Source of the DNA: Chionis minor
Lineage: Eukaryota > Chordata > Aves > Charadriiformes > Chionididae
Assembly: GCA_013398295.1 (NCBI GenBank)
Contig: VZSF01007904.1
Span: forward strand, 99,360-163,359
DNA: 64,000 nucleotides
Direction: 5' to 3'
In this document: piece by piece, positions 1-10,860 of the stretch
Layout of the letters: the number at the start of each line of letters is the position of its first letter
How positions within the stretch are numbered: the stretch's first letter is position 1
Translations under genes and position numbers: made by a program
The notes under the pieces: model-generated
Told to the model about the DNA's origin: nothing
The model's input: only the letters and a program-made list of their open reading frames with translations
Database searches by the model: none

Positions 1-19
1 CCGGCTCTCTCCAGCGCAG

Positions 20-161
20 GTCGTAACCTGAAGGAGTGGCTGCGGGAGCAGTTTTGCGACCACCCCATCGAGCACTGCGAGGACACCCGGCTGCACGACG
101 CGGCCTACGTGGGCGACCTGCCCACCCTCAAGAGCTTGCTGCAAGAGGAGAGCTTCCAAAG
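20..161 (+). CDS. ASB1: ASB1 coding exon (first visible; probably exon 2)
   Basis: This exon encodes the N-terminal segment RNLKEWLREQFCDHP and the first ankyrin repeat (DTRLHDAAYVGDL...). The 3' boundary is clear: AAAG at 158-161 is followed by the donor GTGAGG, leaving phase 2 (AG + C in the next exon makes Ser). The 5' boundary is less certain. The pyrimidine-rich stretch at 4-12 and AG at 18-19 would make an acceptor with the exon starting at 20. However, the same frame also reads open to base 1 (ending SSAG before the Arg), so the exon could extend off the window. The 1-260 stretch is GC- and CpG-rich, as expected close to a promoter-associated CpG island. Confidence 0.9.
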
Positions 162-3100
162 GTGAGGGGGCTGCTCACAGCCCGCCCTGCCCGCGCCCTC
201 CCGCCGGCTTCGGACACCCTCCCGGGGACAAGGGTGCGAGGTCCTGCTTAAGCGATTTTGGCCAACGCCTCCCTGGAGCTGCTCAAGCCACAGCATCCCC
301 GTAGCCTGCTCCTTTTGGAGATGCCGTCCTGGTCTGTTTTTACAGGAGGGATGTCAGGTTGGGAGGATGCTCTGCTCACACCCAAAATCGTCCCTGTGGT
401 CTTCCAGGAGGCAAATCTCAAGGCAGTTGGTGAGCGTGCGGCGGCCGTGTACAAGTTCTTTTCAGATCAGGGTGGAAATGTAATACTATGAAAATAGGAG
501 TCTATGGGTAATGGGAAAAACATACAAAAGGGATTACAATCATATATACATCTGAGACACCCTGTATTACAAAATCTGCCCAGTGCTAAGTCTGTGACTG
601 TGGAGATAGTTAATTAATTTTCCTGCAACGTGGAGAAAACTGTGTAGAGCCTCAAAAAAAAGTGTCCTTTCAGCAAAAATGAGAATGAGCCAGCCCCTCT
701 TTCTGTCACCTGGGTAGCTGCTGCTCTTTGGTCCCTTGGTCTGAGATTTTTGCCTTATTTTTTGTCTCACGCCACATGGGAACCCTGTAGCAGCAGGGCC
801 AGGTATCCTTTCCTGCAGGAAAAAGCAAAGTTTGGTGGGAGGAGGAGGGCTGGACCTACAGCACCATCACTCAGGTGATGGAATGAGCAAAGAAGTGACG
901 TCTCTGAATTTGGGGGTAAGTATGGGGTGGAGATTTCCAAACCTCCAAGGCTCGGTAAAGGGAGTACTTTTATCACAAGACTTGACAGCTGAGGCCTTGA
1001 TGTGGGGTTTATACTATTCTTCCTAAAACATGGTTTTAAAAAAAATTGTGACATTGCTCTTCTGGCAAACTCTGTAAATGCACTGTGTAAAAACTGCTTT
1101 GTCCTGTACTAGTTACGTGGGCCTGCATGGAGTTTGCTAGAAGAGCAAATCCACTGCTGCACTGGCTAAAGAGCATTTTTGCTGGCCTACATTGTCCTTA
1201 AAGAAATCCCTTCCTCTCTGTGCATTCCTGCTAAAATGCTACCCACAGTGATTTGAAGAGAATTTGGGAGTGAGGTCTGGATGTTTATAAGACTTGTGAG
1301 GCTAAAGTGAGATCTGGATGAGCATGACAAATATTACAGGTTATTTCAGAGGGGATCTAAGCAGCCACCAGCCAGAGCCATCTCTTTCAATAAACTAGAA
1401 AAGGCTCTTATGCCGGTACAGCTGTCCAGCAAGGATGCTAATGGCCTACTAATGCTATTCAGTGCGTGATGGCTGCACCTCCCAAGCTTACTCCTTGCAG
1501 GCAGGGCTGAGTTTCCCTGGATTTGTGTTTATGTCATCCCATGCTGCCTGGCTGAGTTGTGGATGTCGCCAGCGGTCTGATATGGATGTATGCCTGCATT
1601 TCCATACATTGCTCCCCTCCCGTGCCCTCTTGCTGTTTCCCTGCTGCTTTGACAACCTTCTGCCCCTTTTGGAGCGGCTTGAATTAAACCGTGGTGGTTC
1701 CCAGCTTGGTCACTTCTGATTTTGGACATCTTCCTTTAAAAAAGGGAGTAGGGAGTATTTTTTTTAATTGGTAATTTTGACTGAGTTTTGAGACAGGGTT
1801 TGTCCCTCACTGTGCATATGTGCAGCTCCTGACACAGCAGAGCTGCGATAAAGCCCGTCTTCCACACACTACTCTGGTACATGCTCTGGTCGCTGGCTAC
1901 CTCTGTGCAGCACCTAGTCAGGTCATTGGCAGGAGCTCTTCAGGGCTGCTATAAAGTGCCAAAAACTGGGAGAAAAAGCTTCAAGGGAGCTGTTAGGACT
2001 CTCCCGGCATCCTCCTCCAGGGCTGGGGTAGGTGGGGTAGTGTAAGGTGTGAGGAAGCCCTCTCTGACCCAATGCTTTTCACCCCTGATGCCAGCCGGAT
2101 CAACGAGAAGTCAGTGTGGTGCTGCGGCTGGCTGCCCTGCACGCCGCTGCGCATCGCCGCCACCGCCGGCCACGGCCCCTGCGTCGACTTCCTCCTCCGC
2201 AAAGGGGCCGAGATCGACCTGGTGGACGTGAAGGGGCAGACTGCCCTCTACGTAGCTGTGGTAAATGGGCACCTCGAGTGTGCCAAGATCCTCCTGGAAG
2301 CTGGAGCTGACCCCAACGGCAGCCGGCACCACCGCAGCACCCCTGTCTACCACGCGGCACGTGTGGGCCGGGCAGACATTCTCCGGGAGCTGATCAGGTG
2401 AGAGCTCGGGTACAAGCTAGAGATGGTCCTGGTGGGGAGAAGAGTTGCTCTGCCTCCCCCTCTTACTCCCTTGGTATCTTTTCCCCCATGGGGCTTGGAG
2501 CATCCATTCCCTCCTCTCATGCCCAGTGCCTCCACAAGGCTGGTGAAACTGGCCAAGAGATGGACAGGAGAGAGGGTGGATGCCTAAAGAGACATCCTTG
2601 TCTTCACCAGTCCTTGGCCCTGGCAACAGGTCTTTGCCCTGCTGTGTGTCTCCCACGACTATTCTCCTAAGAGAAAATCCGGGAGAGGAGTCTCTGGGCC
2701 CACCATTCACTCTTCAGTCAGAGCCAAATCTTGCAAAGTATCTTCCCCACCACTTCCATCTCATCTGCCAGCTCCATGCCCCTGGCTGAATTTACGAGTG
2801 AGGTAAATCCCCCAGGGAACCAAAAATTGTTTGGAAACCTATCTCTCCTTTGTGTAGCTCTGCTGCTCTGACCATCTTCTGTCATTGGGAGGAGAAACGC
2901 TTGTTGCCGGCACTGTCTGTTCTTGGCTGCCAGATGTTTGCCTATCACTAAGGCACCCTCTGTGCCATCTGATTCAGTCTCCCCTTGCTGGATACCTAAT
3001 GCGCAACTCCATCAAAGGGGTGGCATCTCTGGGGCAGGGAGTGACAGCCGTTAGTATGAGGTGATGAACCCACCTTATCTGGGTGGTGGGTGGCTGGTGA

Positions 3101-6100
3101 CCTCCTATCCCTCGGGAAACTTCCTCTGCAGCACCAGCAGTGAGTAGGCTCCAGGTCTAGCAGTAAGCTGTGCAAACTTGAATTTCTTCCTCCATGGTGT
3201 GTCATGACACTTGCTTTCCTCTAAGTTGGGAGCTTTTTGTGTATGAGACCCTGCCGAGCAACTGAATGGGCCATTGACACCAAATAATAAGGGGTCATAA
3301 GGGGAAAATGTAGCTTGTAGAAAGAAACAGTAAAAGAGAAAAGTTTATTGGGATTCACAGAGAAACGCTCTGTGAATCCTTTCAATGACTGCAAATGCTA
3401 GAAAATAACAATGAAAAGGATTTGAATAGAAGACTTTCAAAATGCTTGGGGTTTTTTCTCCTTTCCTTTTTGTTTGTGGGGAAGTTAATTTTCATACAAG
3501 TGCAGCTTTAAGGAAGCTGGCAAGTAGAAAGAAGGGGAGGCGGTCCCCCCTCCTTGCTCCTTTCTCAGCAAGCTGAGAGAAGGATGTCCCCGTCACCACG
3601 TGCTTGTTGGTACAGGGTTCAGTTCACATGCTGCATGCCTGAGAATCTCCCCTGATATATCTGCTAAGGCAGGGTGAAATATAGCAAATGGTATTTCAGC
3701 AGCACATGGAGAGCTGATGCATTGATTTATGTGTCTGCTCCTTGGGATACCTTGCCAGCAATATTAAAAACAAGATTTTGGAAAACTTTCAGGATTAAAA
3801 ATTAACTGGAGTTTGTCCAATATCTTTTTATTAGACAATGTCTCTCCCAAGGCTGCTAAGCTAATAACAAATTGTCAGATTGCCCAAAATTTCAAATATC
3901 TCAGAGTACAGATTTCACAGATCTATTCAGAGTTGCTTACTTTAAAACGCAGTCTTATGTTACAAAGCTTACTTGTAGATTTTTAAAATGTTGATTTAAA
4001 GGATTTGGCAGGGGGAATGAGGTTAGGAAGACACGTTTACTGAGATATAAGGAAATATTTCAGCATATTCAGCTTGAGAGAGCCTCAGTGTCCTGAAAAG
4101 AAAGCCCAACCCAGTTTAGGCTTGCTGCAGGTTTCTAAACATCACCTGTTTTTTTTATTTGGTTGGTTTTGGTTTTTAATCGTATGGTAGCACAATCAGG
4201 ATTCCTGAATCCTGCCACAATTGCTGAACCAGCTAACCAAGCAATAGGTGCAGTTGTATCCATTAATAGTAAATACACACATAGCTGTGGAATGGCAGTC
4301 CATTTTATAAGACGGCTGGTGGAAATATTTATAGTTATATTGCCAGGGTATAGTTTACTTTCCTAGCAGCTTGTGATGTGATCTTGCTGCAATGGGATTG
4401 GACTGTGGCGTTATAGTTGCAATGTAGCTGAGGGCTGACCCAGCGTATTAAGGACAAAAGGATCCTTTTGCCACACTGAAAACGGTGAAAAGGAGATCTG
4501 GCAAATTATCCCAATGCCTCAGGTGCATGCCTAACTGTGATAAAAGCAGAATTTTGTATTTTGCTTTGAACTAGGGGTTTCCACTGAGAATTTTGATGAC
4601 AATAATGAAAAAAAGAGGACTGAAATGAAGGCATACCTGCTGTCTGGTCAGCACCGCGGCCATACAACAGCTCTACAAAAGTCCCACAGCAGCACAGATG
4701 ACTCTCTCCAAATGCTTGTGTAGTCTGATTTTAAGAGGTTTGTTTATCTAGAGGGAACACGTGTGATTGCCTTTTTTAATTTGGCCCTCTGTGCTCTAAC
4801 GTCGCTGAAGTGATGCAGGTTGAGCAAAGTGCTGCAAAAGCCCCCAAAAGATGGAACTCTCTCCTTAGTGTGCAGGGATCCCTGGGCCAGCTGCCTGGTC
4901 TGGGAAGGAAAGCTCAGTCCTGTAGCTGGTACGAGGACTAGCTCACACTTGTCAGTGTTGTTACTGCTGAGCTTTCTCCTTCTTCTGCATTTTTCCACCC
5001 CACAGGTCTCATGAGATCTCAGCCAAGATGTTCATGCTTGGGACATCTTATGCGTTGGGGTAAAAATACACTGCATGTCATTTGCAGCTCTTAGACAAGT
5101 TTCCTTGGCCCTTGTTCTGTGTGTGCTTAATTTAAGTGAGACTATTCCTGCCCTCAGAATTGAAGCATTTGGTTAAGTATTTGCTGGACAGGGACTAGCC
5201 CCTACTGGGTTCAATGAGAACTGTGTTTGCCTTGAGGCAGAATTTGTCCCCAGGTGATTTCCTTATTTGTCTTTTAGCTGCAGAAAGGAATATAATGCAA
5301 TCGAGGAAGACAGAAAAATCTTGTTCTCTGAGTGCTCAGTGTGCAGCTGTGGGAGGGGGACTGGCCTCTGTGGGGAGAAGGGACAAGGCTTTGCTTCATC
5401 TGCAACGCTGCACTTAAAATCAGCTACTCTCTAGGGGATTGCGTTGTCTTCCTCCTTGTTCCTGTCCAAGCTGCATGTAAAGTAGATGGATTTAGTGTCC
5501 CCAGTGCTTGAGTGCTACCCAGCCTGGGGGAAATAAGTGCTTATTTCTGCTGTCTCTTCTTTCCACAGCATTGCTGTTTTTCAAATTCCATGCTTTTCCA
5601 GAGAGTGACACTTGGACTTTTTGCTCTCATTTGGCTGCATTCTTCACTTCCTCCAAAAAAATGAAAAGAACCAAAGCCGTTAAGCCTTCTTTTCTGCTTA
5701 TTCACAACTTAGTGCCATCTGTACTTCCCAAAAAGAAGTGTCCTGTGGGCACTGCTTCTGTTTGATGATGATGCTGATGTCCGTTGAACACAGCTTTAGC
5801 CTGCTCTCGTGCCTGCTCTACACCACAGCAAGTACAAGCCCACTTTGCTCTGGCCACAGGGCTTACGGAGCAGTTGGGATACCATGGTACCATGCATCAA
5901 AGATGTGAGGTATGGATTTCTCTGTGGGGTAGAGTGAGGCAGGAGCTGGTTGCAAAACACTTGAGAGGTTTGCTGCTGCAGCTCTTGGAAGTCTCCCCAT
6001 CGGCACCCGGAGTGCTGGCCAGTGACCTGTAATCTCTCGTTAGGTATCTAGTATAATATATAACCTGTGAACGGAGCTGTGCGGGATGGATGGGGAGAGC

Positions 6101-8871
6101 GGAAGGTCTGATGCAATTATTTAGTGTTTTCCCAGTTTCCTATGTGCTTATAGTTGGTGGGTATGGCCCTTTAGCTGAGCTGGTTACTAGGGGAAAGGCC
6201 TCTTCTTGACCCCTTGATGGCATTTCTGATGGGATTTCAACCATCCCAGCTCCTTTGGGAGCAGGATTTTGTCATAAACGTTTTGCTGTTGAGCACAGGT
6301 TTCTGTTTCCATTTCCCTGCTGCCTGTGACAGTCAGATCGATTGCCTGTATTGCTTTTTGGCCTGTTTTATCCTGGCGGGGAAGTTATTGCACTGCATCT
6401 CTTCAACTGAGTCATTTGGAAACATCCCTGCTCCCCAGCTGGCTCATTAGCATCCAACATTACGTGGTGCTGGCTCAGGGTGAGACGTCCCTCGTGCCAA
6501 GGCTGTGCTTGGCACATCCTTCAAGAGGGCAAGGAAAGACGTTCCTCAGCTGCTCTCTCTTGATCCTGGGCTGTTGCAGGCAGTGACTGTGGTGGATGTG
6601 GCATCCCCTCTCAGAAGCCCTGCCAGGCCCCATTCAGGGTAGGGATGGGCGGTTCAGGGTAGGGATGGGCGGTTCTTGGATGGTGGGCCCCAGAGGTACC
6701 AAAGACAGGCAGGGTGCTCACCCTCCAGGTGTCCTTCGGTCTCATCCCCTGCCATTTTGTCACCCTACAATGCAGTTGTGGTGCTGTTGGCCTTGTTACC
6801 AAACCTCTGGTCTTTTCATTCCCCGGCCCAGGTATGGTGCAGATGTGGACGTCAATCACCACCTCACTGCCCGGGTCCCCAGCCTCTCCCTGCGGCCCCT
6901 TACCACGCTGGTGGTCTGCCCGCTGTACATCAGCGCTGCCTACCACAACCTCCAGTGCTTCCGGCTGCTGCTCCAGGCAGGAGCCAATCCAGATTTTAAC
7001 TGCTGTGGGCCCATCAACATACAAGGCTTCTCGCGGGGCTCCCCAGTATGTGTGATGGACGCTGTCCTGCGGCATGGCTGTGAAGCTGCATTTGTCCATC
7101 TCTTGATTGACTTTGGAGCCAATCTGAACCTGGTGAAAGTGGAGGCCTTGGGAGTTGAATCCACGGGAAGGGTCAAAGTTAACCCTGAGGCTCTGGAGGT
7201 GTTCAAAGAAGCAAGGGGTAAGTGTCCTTGACTTACTGAAGTGGTGCTGGTTTTATCTACCTCTGGATTTAGGAGAACTCTTTGGAGAGTTTATTTTGGT
7301 AGTTGGGAGCTGCTAAGGTGGTAGGGTGGATGTTACTATACTCTTTTGGTTCTGTTGGTTCAGGTGCCTTCAACCAGGTGCAAAGAGGTCATGTAAACAG
7401 GGTATACCTAAGTTAAAAGTGTAACACACAAAAAAGATAACGGAGATATAACAAGCTGTTAAGCTAAGTGTTAAGGACTTCACCACACCTGATATGGCTC
7501 CCAAAGAGGTGTTGCTGGCTGGACAGACATCAGGCAGGAGAGGACCGTGGGGCTGCCCTCTGCGGCTCCCTGGCATGGATCCTCAGTTTTGTCCCTAGGG
7601 AGAGACCCAAGAGGTAGTTCTGTCTGGACTGGCTACTTGGGAAGCAAAGTCACAAATGGTGGTAACAACTGGCAGGAGGGAGCTGAGATGGTGGTGGAAA
7701 AAGGTGGAAAAAAGCTGGCTTTTTGAATTTATCATCCTTTGGGAAGCAAATGATGAGTTACAAAAGAAGTAAACCAGAGCCTCAGACCTGAACATGCCTA
7801 AATTTACCTGCTATTTCTTTCCTTTTGTAACAAAAGCAACATCAATGCAGTGCACACCCTTGTTCCAGCAAGGGCAGCACCTCATAAAACCACCAGGCTC
7901 AGCTGGTGAAGGCCAGGGCTTTGCACCAGGGGCGGAAGTGGGGTTTCCCTCTCAAACTCCAGAGAAATTTCAAAGGGATTCAGGATGTGGGATACAACCC
8001 CCACCCCCCACCCCAAAATTATTCAGCTTTGCACATGCCTGGTTTTTAAACCTGCCTGGACTTTTGGTGAGAAAGAGGCACGCATAAGCTGGAGCAGGTG
8101 GTTTCCATTAAGCCCAGGTTTAGGAGGCAAATGGGACTCCTCGGGTAGAGCATGCAGGGTAAAGGAGTGGTGCCTTGGAGGTCCAGTTCCTGCATCAAAG
8201 TGGACACCACCATCCTCTTGTCCCAGTGCTGGAAGAGCCCTTCATGAACTCAAAAGAAGTCCTTAAAAGAAAGTTGGGGTAAGGCCTGAGCTGGCCATCA
8301 ATGCTGTTGATTCCCAGAGGGTGGTTTAGAGCGAAAATAAAGTCCACATAATTTTAAAATGATCCGAATAGTATAAAGCCTTTCACAGGCTCCCCTGGTG
8401 GGGATTTGGCAGTGATCTCTTGAACCTTCTCATGCAGGGACTGGCTCCGTCGTCACAACCCCTTGCAGACTTCAGCATGCCTTTGAGACCACCTGTGTGG
8501 CAGCTGTCACTGCTCCCAATCTTTGGCCAAAAGGTTTGGCCTCCTCACATGGAGCATTTGTGCGTGCTCAGCTCTCTTGCGCTGCCTTCGTGTTGCTGTG
8601 TGGGATGTGGCCTTGGCGTATGGCAGGGGTAGTTGGCTCCTCAGCTGTCGGCCAGAGCTCAGCAGTTTACATGCTGTTATCCCTCTCTCTTCCTCTCTGT
8701 GTCCCTCAATAGTTTTCCTCTGCTTTCTTTATTGCAGGCCGCACCCGGACCCTCTTGTCTCTCTGCCGCATAGCTGTACGAAGGATACTTGGCAAATCTC
8801 GTCTGGATCTGATCCATATCCTTCCAATCCCAGACCCTATTAAAAAGTTTTTACTTCACGAACACAGTTAA
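20..8871 (+). CDS. ASB1: ASB1, ankyrin repeat and SOCS box protein 1 (3' four coding exons, spliced)
   Basis: Joining 20-161, 2095-2397, 6832-7217 and 8738-8871 gives one open frame of about 320 residues ending in TAA at 8869-8871. It matches the ASB1 protein I know from mammals almost throughout. Counting the Arg at 22-24 as residue 1, six ankyrin repeats fall at about 21-50, 60-90, 93-122, 127-156, 172-205 and 218-248. A SOCS box covers about 279-318, with a BC box (TLLSLCRIAVRR) and a Cul5 box whose core reads LPIP. In this family the ankyrin repeats bind substrate and the SOCS box recruits Elongin B/C, Cullin 5 and RBX2 for ubiquitination. The mammalian protein is about 335 residues, so only about 15 N-terminal residues and the start codon are missing, presumably in an exon upstream of the window. 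The C-terminus carries two residues, His-Ser, beyond the mammalian ending I recall. No frameshift or stop interrupts the frame, so the gene looks functional. Confidence 0.96.
162..2094 (+). other. ASB1: ASB1 intron between first and second visible exons
   Basis: This 1.9-kb intron has donor GTGAGG at 162 and an acceptor AG at 2093-2094. The acceptor is preceded by a moderate pyrimidine tract (CTTTTCACCCCTGATGCCAG). The first 100 bases are still GC-rich; after that the composition falls to bulk genomic. I see no exon-like conserved frame, transposon or structured RNA in it. The short open frames here show no recognisable protein similarity. Confidence 0.85.
2095..2397 (+). CDS. ASB1: ASB1 coding exon, ankyrin repeats 2 to 4 (part)
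   Basis: This 303-bp exon starts with C (completing the split Ser) and reads RINEKSVWCCGWLPCTPLRI. It continues through ankyrin repeats 2 and 3 (TPLRIAATAGH, TALYVAVVNGHLE, LLEAGADPN) into the start of repeat 4 (STPVYHAARVGRADILRELI). It ends in a split Arg codon (AG|G) before the donor GTGAGA at 2398. GC content and CpG density rise sharply over the exon compared with the flanking introns. The antisense open frames over this exon are composition shadows. Confidence 0.96.
3351..3379 (+). repeat. Perfect inverted repeat (12-bp arms, 5-nt loop) in ASB1 intron
   Basis: GGATTCACAGAG at 3351-3362 is followed by the loop AAACG (3363-3367) and the exact reverse complement CTCTGTGAATCC at 3368-3379. 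The next outward pair (G3350, T3380) could add a G-U pair in RNA, so the transcript could form a stable 12-13 bp hairpin. It lies 953 bp downstream of the donor of its intron. It is too short for a canonical microRNA precursor. Confidence 0.85.
6633..6672 (+). repeat. Two-copy 20-bp tandem duplication
   Basis: The unit TTCAGGGTAGGGATGGGCGG occurs at 6633-6652 and again, exactly, at 6653-6672, about 160 bp upstream of the ASB1 exon at 6832. It is probably a replication-slippage duplication and may be polymorphic. I infer no function. Confidence 0.9.
6832..7217 (+). CDS. ASB1: ASB1 coding exon, ankyrin repeats 4 (end) to 6
   Basis: This 386-bp exon begins with G (completing Arg) and reads YGADVDVNHHLT, finishing repeat 4. 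Repeat 5 follows (VVCPLYISAAYHNLQCFRLL, AGANPDFN), then repeat 6 (SPVCVMDAVLRHGCEAAF, GANLNLVK), and the linker into the SOCS box (NPEALEVFKEAR). It ends at G7217 before the strong donor GTAAGT. The segment after NHHLT (ARVPSLSLRPL) differs most from the mammalian protein, consistent with a loop between repeats 4 and 5. Confidence 0.96.
7218..8737 (+). other. ASB1: ASB1 last intron
   Basis: This 1.5-kb intron has donor GTAAGT at 7218 and a good acceptor with a pyrimidine tract (TCTGCTTTCTTTATTGCAG) ending at 8737. It includes a C/A-rich low-complexity patch near 7998-8016 and an AATAAA at 8336-8341 that would be an intronic polyadenylation candidate. I see no transposon. Confidence 0.85.
8738..8871 (+). 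CDS. ASB1: ASB1 last coding exon, SOCS box and stop
   Basis: The coding part of the last exon is 134 bp. After the split Gly codon it reads RTRTLLSLCRIAVRRILG and continues through the Cul5-box core LPIP into DPIKKFLLHEHS, then TAA at 8869-8871. The Leu and Cys positions of the BC box that contact Elongin C in SOCS-box proteins are present. The mammalian protein as I recall it ends at FLLHE, so His-Ser is a small C-terminal extension here. Confidence 0.95.
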
Positions 8872-10010
8872 AGGGCAACTGGCTGCTTTCTGAGACAATT
8901 TGATTTGGTCAGTGAGTGCGCTGATAAAGCCAGGTGCCAATCCTAACCCTTCCCCCACAGTGAAATACTGTATTGCTCATGGAGTACACATAATTCCCTG
9001 CCCCTGTGATTTTCCCCTCCAGATTTAGGGTGCAGTGATTTTGTGTGTCTGTTTTTAAGCTACCGGTTATCTAACTGGTGATCTCTTTTTTTGCAACTGG
9101 TTGGGCAATGAGGACAATAAGTGTGCGTGGCTATTATGTGAGCAAATACAATATATCCTATAGCTGTTAGCATACGTCTGTTTGTTATGACTCTACCTCT
9201 GTTGTTGTTCTCTGTTACACACAGCTTGGGTCTCAGTGACACTTCTGCATGGGGAAAGTATCCGTACTTAAGCCTTTTCTCTTCCTATAGCATACAAGGG
9301 AATCTCTCCTCGCCTTGGTAAGGGTTTTACAACAGGACTGTTCTCTTTCTGCCGTCAGTACCTAACCTTTCTCTTCCCTATGGAGTTTGTGATTGCTGCT
9401 GTAAAAGTGGGTGTATTTTCTTCTGTCCTCTTCTGGTGTGAAATGCATCATTTCCTGTCCAGTGCTGTGTCTTACTTGGAAAATTGTATCCATGTCTCTG
9501 TGTGCTGCAAGGTAGCTGCTAACTTGGCTTTCTTCACGTAGAGGCCCCATCGCACAAATGGAAGAGTAGCAGAATATGTAATCCTATCCTGTCTGAGTCA
9601 TTTCTGCAGAGCACCAGATCTGCTGTGGCAGCTTGGCTCTCCCTCCAGCGCTGTGGTGGACAAGGCAGGGGCTAGCCAGTCCTCATCCCAGCTGCCTGGG
9701 ACTGAGTTGAGTCTCGTGACCACTGCCATAGCACAAATGAGAAAATATGGAGAGAAGAGGAAAAGGTAGCTTCACCTCTGGCAACTGATGGGTACGCAGC
9801 CTGTTGTGGGGATGTGATCTGTTATGTTTCAGTTGTCACTGCAGTGGTGGTGGGACAAGGACTGTGATACTCGGATGAAGCCAGCATGTGAACGTGAAAG
9901 ATTTCTGGGGTACTTTTTGGAAAAGCAATGGCTAAATTAATTTTCTATTTGCTGTAAAATGAGGTCGAATAGTTGGGGGTGACCAGGAGCAATGGTGGAG
10001 GTGTTGCTAA

Positions 10011-10016
10011 ATTAAA
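10011..10016 (+). terminator. Candidate polyadenylation signal ATTAAA for ASB1
   Basis: This is the common variant hexamer, followed by the GT-rich sequence TTGTGTTGCTGTGCTGG, which resembles a downstream cleavage element. It lies 1.14 kb after the stop codon. Without transcript data it is only a candidate. Confidence 0.3.
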
Positions 10017-10834
10017 CCGTTGTGTTGCTGTGCTGGATAGTTGATGCAATGCCTGTGAATATATTTGTGTGATTATGAAGAAAAAGACACCAAAATGAGC
10101 TCTAGTCTCCCTGCTTGCAATATTGCAGTGATTATGATGTTACTGAAAGTCCAGTAAAGTAGCTGACAACGCACAGCACATAGAAATAGAACTTCCTACC
10201 TACCTTTAACTCCATATCCCAGAGTGGCAGTATGACCAGAGAAAGCCCTCAGAGATCCACTTAAGGATCTTTTTGTTTGCATATAACTTTTTACCAGCAT
10301 TGTGGAAAAGGGAGAAGAAAGGACTTTTTGACTTCTCTTGAGGAGTTAGGAGGTTACATGCCTCTAAATGCAGTGTTGCATCCAGGAGCCTGGGCTCCTT
10401 TCATTTCCAGTGCTTCTACATTGCTGTTTACCTTCCTGTCACAGAAGAGTGTCTTTCCGCAGTGAGTTGACAGCCTTTCATCGGGATCTTAGGATCAGCC
10501 AGCTCCTTAAAGGTAGCAATGTAGTCGTATAGGAAACATCAAAATAGCAACTTTAGGAGGACACAGATGGTGGTCCCTCAGGATCTTGGGTAAAACACCA
10601 GGTGATAATTGGTACTTGCTTTTACTTTACTGATCCGAGATCTTTCTAGTCCCTGTGTTATAAGTTGATTATTTTTTGGAAAATTTTTCCTTGCCAGATG
10701 TTCTTCCCATGCCCATGCAGTTGACAAGGGTATTTTTCCAGATGTGATCCTAAAGATGTTGGGGATTTATTTATGTATGGTAGTACTGCCGAGGAACTTG
10801 TTGAGAGCTGAGTTAAGCATGGGGTGGCAAGGAC

Positions 10835-10840
10835 AATAAA
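10835..10840 (+). terminator. Candidate polyadenylation signal AATAAA for ASB1
   Basis: This is the first canonical AATAAA after the ASB1 stop codon, 1.96 kb downstream. A pyrimidine/T-rich region (TCTGCTGTCTCTTCTCC) begins about 30 bases later. No competing gene lies between. Confidence 0.35.
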
Positions 10841-10860
10841 ACAGCCCCTCCTGGGAATGG

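Larger units (their letters stand above)
2398..6831 (+). other. ASB1: ASB1 intron between second and third visible exons
   Basis: This 4.4-kb intron has donor GTGAGA at 2398 and acceptor TTCCCCGGCCCAG ending at 6831. It contains no recognisable transposon or exon. Two structures stand out and are listed separately: a perfect inverted repeat at 3351-3379 and a 20-bp tandem duplication at 6633-6672. The middle (3240-4620) is AT-rich and otherwise featureless to my reading. Confidence 0.85.
8872..10860 (+). other. ASB1: Probable ASB1 3' UTR
   Basis: No new open frame with recognisable similarity follows the ASB1 stop. ATTAAA occurs at 10011-10016 with a GT-rich stretch just downstream, and AATAAA at 10835-10840. 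The 3' UTR therefore probably ends near one of these two points, giving a length of about 1.2 or 2 kb. A longer UTR using AATAAA at 13734-13739 cannot be excluded. Confidence 0.4.

Noticed and set aside
2100..2360. Minus-strand and alternative-frame open readings over the GC-rich ASB1 exon
   Set aside because: They are antisense or out-of-frame shadows of a well-supported ankyrin exon. Their composition is Arg/Gly/Pro-rich as expected from GC-rich antisense.
3351..3379. MicroRNA precursor at the intronic hairpin
   Set aside because: The stem is only 12-13 bp. Animal microRNA hairpins need about 30 paired bases, and the flanks do not extend the pairing.
6611..7099. 162-codon minus-strand open frame over the third visible ASB1 exon
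   Set aside because: It overlaps the coding exon antisense, has no family similarity, and its openness follows from the codon use of the sense strand.
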